Shown here in pieces: positions 36,600 to 48,938 of a stretch of 64,000 nucleotides of DNA. Within the stretch, counting starts at the first letter, position 1, and every line of letters starts with the position of its first letter. The position numbers and the translations under genes were made by a program. Below the pieces are notes generated by a model, which saw nothing but the letters and a program-made list of their open reading frames with translations, searched no databases and was not told where the DNA came from. Location: the NCBI GenBank assembly GCA_963995525.1, contig OZ023217.1:3763283-3827282 (forward strand). Reading direction: 5' to 3'. The stretch is from Escarpia spicata. Taxonomy: Eukaryota; Annelida; Polychaeta; Sabellida; Siboglinidae.

Positions 36600-36838
36600 A
36601 TTTACGAGTCGCCATCCATTTTTTGTACAAGTGATAGCTCGATAATTTTATCTGCGACGAAGGAACGCCCACGGATATATGTCACCGACTCGGCTAAAAA
36701 GAGGGTGAGAGCGGAAAGACAAAGAGAGTATCCGCGTACAAAGGTGTATATTGGAAAGGTTATGGATTTGTGAAACCGAACGAAAGAAACGGCTGGCGTG
36801 AAAAGTGATGCAGCATTCGCCAAATTTCTTCTGGACAG
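36600..36838 (+). pseudogene. Nonsense-mutated exon remnant
   Basis: A plus-strand frame reads SPSIFCTSDSSIILSATKER, PRIYVTDSAKKRVRAERQRE and YPRTKVYIGKVMDL. It meets TGA at 36,771-36,773, then continues as NRTKETAGVKSDAAFAKFLL plus DR to a splice donor (ACAG|GTTAGT). KSDxxFAKFLL-type segments preceded by a basic stretch occur in N-terminal exons of an expanded family of uncharacterised invertebrate proteins. From that pattern a Trp (TGG) would be expected where TGA stands. No in-frame ATG starts the reading. This looks like a disabled paralogue exon; the family attribution is from memory only. Confidence 0.5.
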
Positions 36839-36945
36839 GTTAGTAATATTGAATTTATCAGCAAGTACACACACGACTGTGTGTTCAATAGTGGAACAGC
36901 CAAAACAAAGCCGTCATCGTCCGCCATCTTAATTCCATCTTCGAT

Positions 36946-37235
36946 CGACGTTCCGCGACGTTCCATCGCACATGAATATACATTATTGTAGATATTATGA
37001 CTTTATATTGATGGACATGTTATATTATATCAATAGGTAACTAAGTGCGAAGTGTCAGTCTCTTGCGAAGCACACACCGAATGGTAGATGAACTTAAAAA
37101 TCCGCTCCATCGACGTTCCGCGACGTTTCATCGACGTTCCATCAATCCGTGGCGTTCCATCGCAAATTAATATACAGTAATGTAGATAGTATGCCTTCAT
37201 ATTTAAGGACATGTCGTATTATATAAATATTTAAC
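36946..37235. repeat. Diverged tandem duplication
   Basis: Two copies, about 36,946-37,036 and 37,105-37,235, share CGACGTTCCGCGACGTT, CGTTCCATCGCA and AATATACA-GTAGATA-TATG blocks in the same order. The second copy has an extra CGTTCCATCAATCCGTGG insert. It abuts the 5' LTR of the Ty3-type element. Confidence 0.65.
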
Positions 37236-37244
37236 TGTAGCACC

Positions 37245-37387
37245 TGTAATGTAGCCGTTTACTATGCGCAGATTTGTATTTTACTTTTGAATACATTATG
37301 GAACTTCCGCTTCTATCCTTTTCACACACGGCGTGTTCGGTGGTTATCAAACACACAGTAAAACAACCCAAACACAACAACATTACA
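37245..37387 (+). repeat. 5' LTR of the Ty3-type element
   Basis: Begins TGTAATGTAGCCGTTTACTA and ends ACAACATTACA, i.e. TG...CA boundaries, about 143 bp. It is immediately followed by TTGGCGACGAGC, a typical primer-binding start in this group. No second copy was found downstream, so the boundaries rest on the TG/CA rule and the PBS. Confidence 0.6.
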
Positions 37388-37405
37388 TTGGCGACGAGCA
37401 TGAGT
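37388..37405 (+). other. Primer-binding site region
   Basis: TTGGCGACGAGCATGAGT directly after the LTR. TGGCGAC starts are usual for tRNA-primed Ty3/gypsy elements. I did not identify the tRNA. Confidence 0.45.
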
Positions 37406-37422
37406 AAGTGAGTTAAGATATC

Positions 37423-38097
37423 ATGGCTTCAAACGGTTTGCCGCATTTCGCCGAATTTGACGTGTATACGGACAATGCCAATACGGGCGTCCGATGGAAG
37501 AAGTGGTTGTCTCGTTTCACAAACATGATGGTGGCGATGGACGTTAGTAGTCGCGCACGTCAGAGAGCACTGCTGCTACATTATGCTGGCGAGCAGGTGT
37601 ACGAAATATTTGAAACGTTGCCAGATACAGGCGCGTCTGACGATTTTGACAAAGCTTGTGAAAAGCTCACTGCATATTTCTCGCCAAAGAAGAACATTGA
37701 GTACGAAGTGTACCAATTCAGAAAAGAAAAACAATAAATTGGTGAATCACTCGACACGTACCATACGCGTTTAAGACGTCTTGCTGCAACCTGCGAATTG
37801 ACTGACACTGATCGTGAAATGAAGACACAGATTGTGCAGAATTGTACGTCGTCAAGACTGCGACGCCGTGTGTGGCGTGATGCCGCTATATCGCTCACTG
37901 AAATGCTCGATGAAGGCAGAGCGATGGAGTTGTCTGAGAAACAAGCGTCAGGGATGGAAACATCAGGAGAAACGTCAAGAGAAGCTGAAGTTAACATCGC
38001 CAGCAAACGTTTCAAGAAAAAGGCAACTCGAAATAAGCGGTTCAATAACGCAACATCAATGAACATTGCGAGTAGACACACTTCACATTCAAAATGA
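37423..38097 (+). pseudogene. gag of the Ty3-type element, one stop
   Basis: Capsid-like polyprotein. The reading starts MASNGLPHFAEFDVYTD and continues with WKKWLSRFTNMM, RALLLHYAGEQVYEIFETLP and YFSPKKNIEYEVYQFR, which follow the usual Ty3/gypsy gag layout. A TAA at 37,735-37,737 stops it at codon 105. The same frame resumes at once with IGESLDTYHTRLRRLAATC and runs to 38,097. The C-terminal zinc-knuckle (CCHC) is absent. Confidence 0.85.
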
Positions 38098-38390
38098 TCA
38101 GACAATCCAGCAGTATGTTATTCAAACAGCCTACGACGAAAGTGTATCCATATGGCTCACAAACACCACTACCTGTGATCGACGTGCTTATCACGAAAGT
38201 GAAGTTTCGCTCGACGGTCATCGACACAAGCATTCATGTGGTGGAGGGCACGACAGGCAATCTGCTAGGCTGCCAAACTGCACAGGACTTGGAAATCCTC
38301 CACATCGCTCAAAACGTCGCAACAAGACAGAACGTCACAACAAATTACACGTTCCAACCACAAATCGTAGATCAGTTCACAGATCTCTGA
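38094..38390 (+). pseudogene. Protease-to-RT linker remnant
   Basis: In a different frame from gag, this segment encodes VYPYGSQTPLPVIDVLITKV, a VVEGTTGNLLG motif and a TAQDLEILHIA motif. These follow the aspartic protease core in this element group. The D-S/T-G active site itself is missing, pointing to an internal deletion near 38,060-38,100. Confidence 0.7.
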
Positions 38391-38403
38391 TGGTGTTGGA
38401 AAA

Positions 38404-38754
38404 GTGAAATTACACATCGACCAGAGCGTCACTCCAAAACAGCAACAGCACAGACGCATTCCTTTTCACACCCGATGTGACGTTGAAAAAGAACTTGATA
38501 GACTAGAAAAGCTAGACATTATCGAGAGGGTAAACGGACCAACACCATGGGTCAGCCCAATAGTCGTGGTGCCTAAGAAATCGGGTGAAGTCAGAATCTG
38601 CGTAGACATGAGAGAAGCAAATAAAGCTGTACAACGCATCAAACATGTCATGCCAACAATCGACGAGCTAATCACCGATCTGAATGGCTCATCTGTCTTC
38701 AGTACGCTGGACATGTACTCTGCGTATCATCAGCTAGAATTGAGTCAGTCCTGA
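38404..38754 (+). pseudogene. Reverse transcriptase, N-terminal half
   Basis: Encodes the fingers and early palm: RRIPFHTRCDVEKELDRLEK, WVSPIVVVPKKSGEVRICVD, and a FSTLDMYSAYHQLEL block holding the first catalytic Asp. It ends at a TGA at 38,752-38,754. Scrambled reading follows for about 60 bases until the frame is re-entered at 38,813. Confidence 0.9.
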
Positions 38755-38812
38755 AAGCAGATGCATAACCACATTCACAACAAACGTGGGACTATGACAA
38801 TACAAACGACTG

Positions 38813-39553
38813 ATGTTTGGAATTAACGCAGCATCTGAAATATTCCAAAACACACTCGGCGGATTGTTGTCTGGTTTAGTTGGGTGCAAGAACATGTCTG
38901 ATGACATCATCGTCTACGGAAAAACACAGCGCGAACACGACACACGCTTGAAAGCTGTGCTTGAGAGACTGAAAAACAAGAACGTCAAACTCAACAGAGA
39001 GAAGTGTTTATTCTCTCAAAAACAAGTGTGCTTCTATGTACACATCTTCAGCATCGAGGCGGATCCAAAGAAGACGTCAGCAATCGTCAATGCAGCTGCA
39101 CCGCAGAATGCCAGTGAAGTACGTTCGTTGTTGGGAATGGCACAATACGTGTCGCGATTCATTCCTGGCTACTCGGATGTCACTGCATCACTCCGAGGAC
39201 TGACACACAAAGACATTCCATGGGAATGGAAAAGCAAACATCAACAGGCACTCGACAACTTGAAGGCGAAGCTAGCCAGTGTGTGCACTGTACAGTACTG
39301 TGATGCCTCGAAACCGTCAAAAGTGCCGGTCGATGCAAGTCCTGTCGGCATCGGCGCGATATTGTGTCAAGACGATAAGGTCGTTAGTTACGCCAGCCGA
39401 GCGCTATCTTCAATCGAACAGCGATACTCGCAAACTGAACGAGAAATGTTGGCTGTCGTGTGGGGTGCAGAACACTTTCACCTCTACGTCTATGGATCGG
39501 AATTCGAGATCATCACCGATCACAAGCCGCTGCTAGGAATATTCGCCAGTTAG
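38813..39553 (+). pseudogene. RT C-terminal half and RNase H
   Basis: Starts MFGINAASEIFQNTLGGLL, then NMSDDIIVYGKTQREHD with the paired catalytic aspartates, LNREKCLFSQ, and a thumb region. RNase H follows with VPVDASPVGIGAIL, TEREMLAVVWGAEHF and ITDHKPLLGIF (its Asp, Glu and Asp). A TAG at 39,551-39,553 interrupts the frame, which continues unchanged into the integrase. Frame differs from the upstream RT half. Confidence 0.92.
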
Positions 39554-39571
39554 AGACAAGCGTCTGCACGA

Positions 39572-41056
39572 GTGGAGCGACGGCGATTGAGACTCTCGCC
39601 GTACAACTACTCACTCCTCTACCGTCCAGGACGAGATAACGAGAACCCGGCGGATTACCTGAGTCGCCACCCTGTTGAACCACCGGCAACTGATGCTGTA
39701 GAAAATACGGTCAACTACATTTGTAGTAACAGCATACCCAAGGCGATGACGCTGCATGAGGTGAAACTACAATATCTACAAGACAACGTCATGCAGAAGC
39801 TACTGCACGCCATAGAGAGCGGTCAATGGACCGATGAGGAAGTGTCACCCTACATGAAGCTCAAGGACGAATTAGCTGTACCCCAAGGCATGGTCCTACG
39901 ACAAACACGCATCGTCCTTCCTTTTTCACTCCGCGAGCGTGCCGTCGATCTTGCACAACGTGGGCATCAAGGAGTCGTAAAGACGAAAAGCCTACTGAGA
40001 GAGAAGGTGTGGTTCCCTGGAATCGACATCATGGTAGACGACAAAGTCAAGGCATGCCTGCCTTGCCAAGCCACGACCACGCACGGTTCCGAGCGCTGCA
40101 CACCGCTGCGAATGTCTCAACTTCCAGACGCACCGTGGCAAGACCTATCGATCGACTTCATCGGACCGTTTCCGAGCGGAGAGTCACTGATCGTCGTCAT
40201 CGATGACTTCAGCCGCTTCCCAGAAGTCGAAATCATTAATTCAACAATCAGCAACACGGTAATTCCCAAGCTAGACGCAATATTTGCTCGCCAAGGGATT
40301 CCACAACAAATAAGAACTGATAATGGACCTCCATTCAATGGACATGAATTCACGAAATTTGCATCATATCTTGGTTTAAATCACGGACGTGTCACTCCGC
40401 TGTGGCCAGGCGCCAATGGCGAAGTGGAACGTTTCATGAAAACTCTGGGTAAAGCGATCAGATCAGCTTTCATCGAGAAACGAAATTGGAAACAAGATCT
40501 CTACACGTTCTTGCGTCAGTATCGTGCAACGCCACATTCTTCGACAGGCGTGTCACCGAGTCAACTACTGAACGGGCGACAGATGAAAGTCTTGCTACCC
40601 CAAATGTACGAGAAGAATCCACATAGAAGAGAGATAGCGAATCGAGATGCCCAAGAGAAAGCCAAGATGAAGAGAAACGCAGACGAGCGACGTCATGCGA
40701 GCGACAGCCATCTGCGCGTGGGCAACATTGTACTCGTCCGACAGACGCGTAAGAATAAACTATTAGCTGCGTTCGACCCTCGTCCACTGAAATTGTCGGC
40801 CACGAAAGGCAACATGGTCACTGCGAGTCGTGGAAACTACTCCATAACACGCAACGTCTCGCACTTTAAGGCTGTGCCGCGCGTGAAGTTCGACGACATC
40901 AGTGAAGACGACCAACTCGACCAACTAAACGACTACCTGACTCGAGAAGTTCGCGATCAGCAAAACGACGAAGCTGCGCACGCGAATGTTCCACAGAGAC
41001 CTGTGAGACGGGTGAAGGCACCTATGAGGTTTAGAGATTTCGTGATGGACGTTTAG
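39572..41056 (+). pseudogene. Integrase of the Ty3-type element
   Basis: 494 codons in the same frame as the RNase H, after its stop. Early LLYRPGRDNENPADYLSRHP is the usual tether segment. The HHCC zinc domain shows GHQG (His about 132) and ACLPC (Cys 162 and 165). One expected His, ahead of GHQG, appears to be Gln/Arg. The catalytic triad is intact: Asp 195 (SIDFIGP), Asp 250 (RTDNGPPF) and Glu 286 (NGEVERF), with 35 residues between the last two. A C-terminal NIVLVRQTRKNKL segment follows. Being cut off by upstream stops, it is not expected to be made as part of a polyprotein. Confidence 0.93.
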
Positions 41057-41697
41057 AGTTTAAAGTTTTACTATCATGTTTTGTATGATATAAATATATC
41101 TTTACTTGCCTTCAGCAATGTCGAATACAAAATAACACTTCTTTACTGTTTGTCCATGTGTGATGTACAACATGAATGCTGATTGTAATAACATATAAAT
41201 TTAATAATCTTGTATTATGTAAATTTAAAGAGTAGTAATAATTTATGATTTCTGTAGAGAATGCTAAACATTTATATGTATATTGTGACCATAATAGTCT
41301 ACATATGTTACCAAGGGGTAAACCACCCAAACTGCATGTAATATGTGTAGAAGTATGTATATAAAGAAAAGTTTATAAGTTACATCTCTGAAAAGTGTGT
41401 AATATGTATACACATTGATAGAGATCTTCTAGGCCTCTATGCTAACCTTAGTTTGATAGGGAGCAAGAAAACAAGTACACCGGGTGTATGAACATAGGAG
41501 GACAATTTATGTTATTATTTCTGAAAGTTATTTAAATAGCATGGATATTATTTTGATGTGTTATAGTACGCTGTCCATTTTTAGGGGTAGTAGTACTATT
41601 AAAAAATATATAATTTAATCAATTTTGGCCATTCCACTTTATGCCTTCACTTGAGTTTCACCACAAATATATGCAAATGACGTTCACACCAATCCAG
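41057..41697. other. No 3' LTR or gene seen
   Basis: AT-rich DNA after the integrase stop. I searched for the LTR start TGTAATGTAGCC and a purine tract and found neither. Confidence 0.5.
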
Positions 41698-41832
41698 CCA
41701 CCACAGACAACAACCGCTGCATTGGCTCTATCGAGTATCAGTGGTCGCAGTAAAACCAGTTCACTGTCAGGTATTCAGTCTCTTCCCGAGGCTGGGTGCA
41801 GCTCTGAACCATTACAACCAATGTCAGTTTAA
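41698..41832 (+). CDS. Duplicated exon, copy 1 (unknown gene)
   Basis: From AATCCAG|CCA the frame encodes PPQTTTAALALSSISGRSKT, then SSLSGIQSLPEAGCSSEPLQ and PMSV, ending at TAA. It is aligned codon for codon with the exon at 43,104-43,216. In the shared ALSSISG...CSS region, about 8 of 13 differing codons are synonymous, which indicates selection on the protein. The GT donor used by copy 2 is missing here (ACC|ATTACA), so this copy reads on to a stop and could be a terminal exon. No family was recognised. Confidence 0.45.
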   Translation, partial: PPQTTTAALALSSISGRSKTSSLSGIQSLPEAGCSSEPLQPMSV

Positions 41833-42223
41833 GTAATGGTATTAATGTACTGTTATGTTCTGGTTTGACCAGTCTAATGTGTGTACAATTATTCAATGTT
41901 TGTATGATAGGGTGGTTGTCAAACTGTCAACTACATAGCACATTTCATTTGCAGATCATTTTTTTAACTTACGTTTCTTTTTATTTAATTTGGAATGTTT
42001 GTATTGCAAACATAAATGTGTATATACATTGCAAGTAAATATACGTGACACAATATAGCCAAGCCTCAGTGATTGTCATTTCATAATAATTATGCTTATG
42101 CTAGCGCACAGATCTGCTAAAGGCTGCAACTGCTTCAATGTTAATGTTATGTCACATGACATTTTATCTCTATAATCACCTGCTGGCTTGCACAGTTACT
42201 GATTTGTATCTTTGAATGTATAT

Positions 42224-42426
<203 letters not shown>

Positions 42427-43103
42427 CAGAAATCAAAATAACTTAATTTAACCTGTTTAAACATACAGAGTGTGGAATTATTTTAATAATACGTAAGGTT
42501 GGGGAGACTCTTAATAAGACATATGATATAATGTCGCTAGTACGATCAGTGAAAATTTTTATTTTTTGAATAAAATTACTTTGTGACTTTATTTCCTGTG
42601 ACCTTCTTTCCAGCCCACCTATGTTCTACCTGCACTTACAGGTAGTTAATTATGCTGGCAATTGGATGGTGCACAATCCAAATTGTTTCACAATGTTGAC
42701 TATGACACTTGTAAATTGTCCATTTTGTTTGTTATATACTACCATTTTACAATAAATACAATAATAACTTTGCCACTCTCATATCATTTATTGTATTTTT
42801 TTACAACTGGGCAAATGACCTTTTCACACTTGAGTGCTGGGCAAATGACCATTGGGCAAATTATCGTGCAAAATATTTTTACCTATTAATGAAATTAAAA
42901 CGTTTACAAGTTACACACCACATGTGCACACACATATATTTACATACACATACATATATAATATTATATATATTTACGTGTAGTAGTAGTGCTGTCAAAC
43001 CATATTCACCTTCACAAATAATCTGACTCATTCCATATTCCAATTCATGACTTTGTTTGACAGTTTCAACACAAAGGCGTGAACTACCTCGACACCACTG
43101 CAG

Positions 43104-43216
43104 CCATCACATATGACAAGATCTGTGGTGGCTCTATCGAGCATCAGCGGTCATAGCAAAGGCAGCTCACTGTCGGGTGTCCAGTCACTTGCTGAGGCTG
43201 GATGCAGCTCAGGACA
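43104..43216 (+). CDS. Duplicated exon, copy 2 (unknown gene)
   Basis: Bounded by CACTGCAG|CCA and a consensus donor ACA|GTAAGTAA. It is 113 bases, phase 0 in and phase 2 out. It encodes PSHMTRSVVALSSISGHSKG and SSLSGVQSLAEAGCSSG. Upstream of the acceptor the frame has a TGA, supporting the exon start. It pairs with the copy at 41,698. The Ser/Gly-rich peptide gives no clue to function, and upstream exons were not identified. Confidence 0.5.
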
Positions 43217-44397
43217 GTAAGTAAACGTAAGTATTAATTGCTGCTGGTATGCAAACGTGATATATACAGCTGTATATATATATATATATATACATAAATC
43301 ATAGCATAACATTTGGAAGATATGCAAACATATGTGTTTGATTGTTTTTACAATTATGTTTCAACAGCACCCCCCCCCCCCCCCCCCTCCTCCCCGTTTT
43401 CCGATATCACCACTCCAGCCGAGACAGTAGAGCGGCTGAAGTTATAGTTTTAGCGGCTCGATAACGACAAAATTTAGACTACGTCATTTGGTTCAGTCGC
43501 CGGTGGAGGTTTTTTCATTGTCTGCATTAGGATTTTGCAGTAATGGGTGTCCTCGTTAAATTGCATATTGTTAGAAATGCATGTGAATTAAAGTAAAGAC
43601 AATGTAAATTAAAAACATTTTATTGAAACTATTTGATGAGATCATGACTACAAAATTATGAAAAGCACAATACAACTACAGGTACAATCATTGTACTTGA
43701 TGTGTATAATGTAATAATTTTTAATATCACATACACATAAAATGCAAAGCAACAATAGAAACAAAAATTAGGAAGAGGTTGAAAAAATGTCAGGTACATA
43801 TAACAAAACAAACAATTACTTTTATCACAATTCTTTGTTTCAAAACACTACACATGTGATATCAAATGCTAGTTATATGTTTACAACTCACAAAATTAGT
43901 GACTAAACAATTATGTGTATTTAACAACAATTTTTTATATTTAATGCCCATAAAATGTAAACCAATGAGAACAAATTACTTAGGACGATGTTTAGTTGAA
44001 CAAATTCAATATGTACATATCAAATAAAAATAAACTATATTATGATTTTTTGTTAAAAAACATCAATAGGATATAAAATTCAAAACTGTTGTAGTATGTG
44101 CAATGCTTGGTATGTTTACAACTCGCAAAAAATTGTGACTAGACTAGACAGGGTCATAGCCATGTGACTGAGAATTACATGTACAACCGCTACATGCTAC
44201 ATTGCTCCAGTTTATTCAGCTGTATGAAGAGTACCGGCTACAGACGGTGGATATTTTTGTATGAATAATCTTTGCATAGTAATGTCAGTGTGGCTGAATT
44301 CTTCCCACATAAGTCAAGATGGTGTTTTCAATTTAACAGGTCAGGGCTCTACATTAACTCACAGAAAACACGGTAGGACAAGTGCTAACTCATGATC

Positions 44398-44480
44398 ACT
44401 TGTCCCACCAGCAATCTACTTGTCCCACCAGCAATCTACTTGTCCCACCAGCAATCTACTTGTCCCACCAGCAATCTACT
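44398..44480. repeat. 20-bp tandem repeat, four copies
   Basis: Four near-identical copies of ACTTGTCCCACCAGCAATCT, and a fifth that decays after ACTTGACCCACCA. Confidence 0.9.
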
Positions 44481-45854
44481 TGACCCACCAAAAAAATTAC
44501 AAGCTGCAGCGATTTATGATGACAGCACATAACACCCAGCCGGATGTTAACAGAGTAGTGCATTTATTGAGGTTAGAAGGAAATATAATTATACAGGTAC
44601 ATAATTCCAAGAACCAAAACTTGGTAATATTGACCAACGTGTAATCAACAATAATTCTGCGAAAGTAAATTATTGACTGAAAACATATGGAAAGAACAGA
44701 TTTAATGAGTCCACAGTCCAGTCTTCAGACATATTCAGTCCTCGGAGAGTATCAATGATGGTTGTCTCGTCCCTCTGAAAGACAAGACTCTATTCTGTGG
44801 TGAGAGTATATACATATATTGGTAAATACATAAGAATAGCCAGCATATGTCAGTTGAAAGGTATCACAGGATACCAATTAATGCATTACATACACTATAG
44901 CCAGGCATCAAGGACCACAATGGAGACAAGTGCGTGCATTTTCTTGTGTAATCCTTATATATGGTGTACTCTAGGTGTATTGATATTTTATGTATTTACA
45001 CGTTTACATTTTTATATTGAATAAAATCATCACCATCATGCTTGTCATATAAAAATCTAAATTATTTTGCACAAATTACAATGCAAATCAACAATATTCT
45101 GCAGTAATAGTATCAAAAATACGAGTCACAAAAATGTTTTAATAATTACGATCACCAACATAATACTTCCGTGTTTGACGTTCTGTTGCACAAAATTACG
45201 GATGCTCCCTGACTAAGTTACTTGGACGATCAACAGAGGCCTGCTGCCAAAGCAATGTTACTTGTCATTTCGCACCCTCACGTCATCTACTCTCAATATG
45301 TATTGTCGGAATAACAGCTTATTAACAACATCCTGCGTAACCAAATACAATACATATCAAATATTATGCTCGTTGTCACTCTCTGTCTCTGACTGAATCT
45401 CTGGCTGATATGGTGACTATCTTTAGACTTAGTCTTAGTCTTAGACTTAGACTTAGACTCGACAGGCTCGAGTCGAGTGTAGACATTCGCAAGTTGCAAT
45501 TCTCGTTGAATTAATACACGGCTACGCGTTCTTGTTGCTAACTGCGATAGTGTAATACGTACCTTCGTACAACTACTTTGGAATTATAATCTTCATCTTG
45601 ATACGCTAAAGCACGTGTGTGTTGTTATTGTTTTCGAATGCCTGGGATTCCGATCTCGCGTAAAGCACGTGACCGAAGTGGCGCAGTAGGCAGACAGCGC
45701 AATTGGCTTTCGCCAGCGATACCCGCTGTAACGACAACTCTTTTTTTTACGATTAAAAAACAAGTACGCATTTTTTTTATTAAACCGACTGTGCATACTA
45801 GTTAAACTATTCACACATTACACATCTGGACATAAAAGAACCGGATTGGCGATG

Positions 45855-45882
45855 GGCAAACGAAGTGATTGAGCACCTTTAA
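45855..45882 (-). repeat. TTAA-flanked terminus, right member
   Basis: CGAAGTGATTGAGCACCT followed by TTAA, the inverse of the sequence at 36,287-36,318. The two are 9.6 kb apart. Confidence 0.5.
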
Positions 45883-48800
45883 GCTATTCCCACTGTAGTC
45901 TACACGTTGTGACAACGTTATCCGTTGATCCATGCGATTCTACAGCTGTACATTTTCAACTGCATGGGCGGAATTAAAAAATGAGTTTGGTAGGGGCGTG
46001 AGAAGGCTGCTTCGTGGAGTGGTAGGTTGTAGTTTTGCCACAGCGGGTAACTCTATAGCATGTGGTGTTATCCATTTACGGCTGGCGTCGTTAATTTACG
46101 TGTCACGTTTGTCGTGATTTATGATTTGCCTGCCGCCGTTTGTCTCCCCAGCACACCCGCCCACTAAGCTACGCCATCTGGTTCACCACTGGGAAACGTT
46201 GTTTTTGTCACAAACGTGCTTAAATGGTATTATCTTGTACTTGACGTAATACAACACTAAAGCGTTGCATATTCTACTGACATGTGTCATTTTATGCGGT
46301 CGCTAACAAAGACGTTAATTGTTCCTATCAATATATAAGTTATATACATTTGTGGTTAGAATGACTCAAGCTCTTCACGATATACTCAGTTTTCGTTCGT
46401 ACTATTGAAGCTCACGCTAGAGGGGGTCTATATTGGTTCCACATTACTATATTGGTTCCACGTTACTTCGCTGGAGGGCGTACACCTGTTACCATACGAA
46501 CTGGGCAAGCGCCATCCTGGTCCCTTGAGTTTCTTCAAATGTGTTTTAATGAACCATTTGTTGTTGGAATTTAAGTGTTTTATTTAAGGAAACATGGTGT
46601 TTAAACGGCAGAGTGCTGCTTTCGAATACGTGGCCTTGTGTCCAATTCCTAATTAGATGGGTATATGTATCTCGAGACACGTCGTCACGCCACCGTCAAG
46701 TCACGACCTTCGTCTGATTTCTCCGAGCTCACTTTTCGGGGATTTGAGTGAGAGCACAGCGACTTGTTACGCATTGAACTGTTATTCCCAAGCTGCTGTT
46801 TTTGTTTCGTTAAGCATACTTGGGCGGTAAATAAGTTTGAATACGTTTATTTCATGCTGTACGACACATATTTAGAAATACAAAATGAAGGAACAGCCTC
46901 CGTTTAATGTGTGGATTTGTTGGAAATTAAAAAACTACCCCGGGTGGTCGCCGTTTCTGTTTCCAATCAGGTGTTTGCAGTTAGTTCGCTGATTCGTCTG
47001 TTCTCTGCTTCACTTGGTTCGTCTGAGATACGTTAGAGGAGAATTGTTGCGTTGTGTAGTGGTCGGTGATATGAAGCATGTAATGGCCGGTCCACAATCT
47101 TTCTCTGCTCAAGTCCTAAAATAGTCAGCCAGAAGGCGGCACTACGTGTTTGTATGTGTGTGCGTGTGTAAATTGTGTGTTCCACGTGTAATGTCCAATT
47201 CTAAAATAGTGTTGCATGTTTGCCGGGAACTCTCTGGAACTACATGGCGGCCGGCAGACATCTCCTGTCTTGGTTTATGGTTTAACAACTGGGATATTAC
47301 TTGTGTGGCATTTTATTCCCGGGGGCATCTTCCCCTGTGGTCCTTGAATAAGACACCCTAGTGCAACTATCCCACCTTCAATATATCCCTCTCCTAAATA
47401 AGTTTCTGAAGCAAGAAGAAATGCATACCTAAATGCAATAAAAATGTCAAACAAGTAACCGATATGTTGTAAATACTCTAATCAACGAAAATAAATATAT
47501 ACATTTAGTTAACCAGGATAAGCCAACTCGATAACAGAGCACTGCTCTATACACAAGTACATGTACCTGCACTGTCTATTCACCCAACAGCTCAGCTACA
47601 TGGTATCTCAGGGAGAACGGTGTTCGGGGGAGGGGTAAGATAGAATACCACAGTTACACTGGCACGGCTGTCCAACCTACTTACTGTAGTGCTATCGTGG
47701 CCAGCTATTGACGTCACGTCCATCATCAGCTGAGATGTCAAATTTGATTTAAAGATTGTAAGTACGGTTCATATACGATACGTTGCATCCAGATGACAAC
47801 CATAGTTGAAAAGACGATTTTGCCACTTTCCAAATGCTTTTGTTTCGCTGTGCGATTTATGCCTACGGGTGGCATGCACGTATTACGCCCAGCCGGGTTG
47901 GAAGTGAGCCAACATGTTACGCAGAAATATCAGTGCTGGGAACACATCCAAAATAGCATGCAAAATATTATTGTGACATTGTGTCACGTTATTTTGTTCG
48001 CACATCATGACACGGTTGGTTGTGCTAAGGTTACCTGTAGAAATGTCAATGGCCAGTTAATAGAAATAAAACTTGTTGATAAATGACCTGCTATTGCTAT
48101 CACGGGTTGTCAGCAGGGTTACTGTAAGCACGCGATGATATCATGTCTTGTACTAACTCCACAGTCATATATGTCCAGAACGACGTCAGATGGTCGTGGT
48201 GTTGGCTGTTGGTGACGCCGTTAACGTATAGTTGTTACTGTTGCTATTATTGCCGTAGGTGACGGAGTGCGTATTTCACAGAAGGATATTGTAATTATTT
48301 CTTGTGGTTAGGCCACAGGTATAATAAGACTGGTGTTTGATCAGTCAGAGAACCACATGACAACACGATACATGCGAATAGCAACAACGTTAGATTTATT
48401 ATAATCATATGTATATTATATGGATAAGTATCCGAATACTATATTAATATGACAATTGTTACTACGTATGCAATATACAACACGTGGTTACATTGCGTGC
48501 AATCGTCGTTTATATTCACGGAACGACTCTTTTCTGTAACATATTGTCAGGTAACGCAAACAGAGATGTCTTTGTCAAAGAGGACATCATTATGTGGGTC
48601 CCGCTCACCCGATTATTACAAAACTGCATAATAGCACATTATTCTTGCATGACTTAGGCACGATGCCAACGTACAATTGCGAATCCCGTGGAAATAATTA
48701 TAATAGCAGTTATTGCTCCAAATCAAATGAAAATGTAAACGAACAGGCAGTAAACCATCAACAATGACGAACATTGCATTTTGACCAGTAACTTAGACCC

Positions 48801-48938
48801 ACAACATATTCAATTATGTTTCTAGTGATACCCTCGAGAGCCGAGCATAAACCTGTATTTGTGCCAAGCGATAACAACCGGACTATTGAAACACAATCGC
48901 CATTTGAATAGAACGGAGTTATCGACGCCGGAGCCAAA

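Larger units (their letters stand above)
37245..41056 (+). mobile_element. Decayed Ty3/gypsy-type retrotransposon
   Basis: Order of parts: 5' LTR (37,245-37,387), primer-binding region, gag, a protease remnant, reverse transcriptase, RNase H, integrase. This is the Ty3/gypsy order. The RT carries the S-DD variant (MSDD) of the YxDD box and an HKPL RNase H block. The overall style matches the K02A2.6-like group common in invertebrates. Inactivating damage includes an in-frame stop in gag, loss of the gag zinc knuckle and protease active site, a stop plus frameshift inside RT, and a stop after RNase H. I found no 3' LTR. It is inserted just downstream of the exon remnant at 36,600-36,838. Confidence 0.92.
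43217..48938. other. No confident gene
   Basis: Contains a poly-C run (43,372-43,387), the 20-bp repeat at 44,398-44,480, a short (CTTAGA)n tract at 45,423-45,462, and the right-hand TTAA-flanked terminus at 45,855-45,882. GC content rises from about 45 kb onward. No splice-bounded coding exon was recognised. Confidence 0.45.

Noticed and set aside
36760..36966. Minus-strand frame with MADDDGFVLAVPLLNTQS after a good ATG context
   Set aside because: It overlaps the plus-strand exon remnant antisense, has no convincing donor, and the downstream residues look like antisense reading.
45675..45760. tRNA- or SINE-like A box (TGGCGCAGTAGG)
   Set aside because: No matching B box (GGTTCRANNCC) or cloverleaf follows; the resemblance is to one short motif only.
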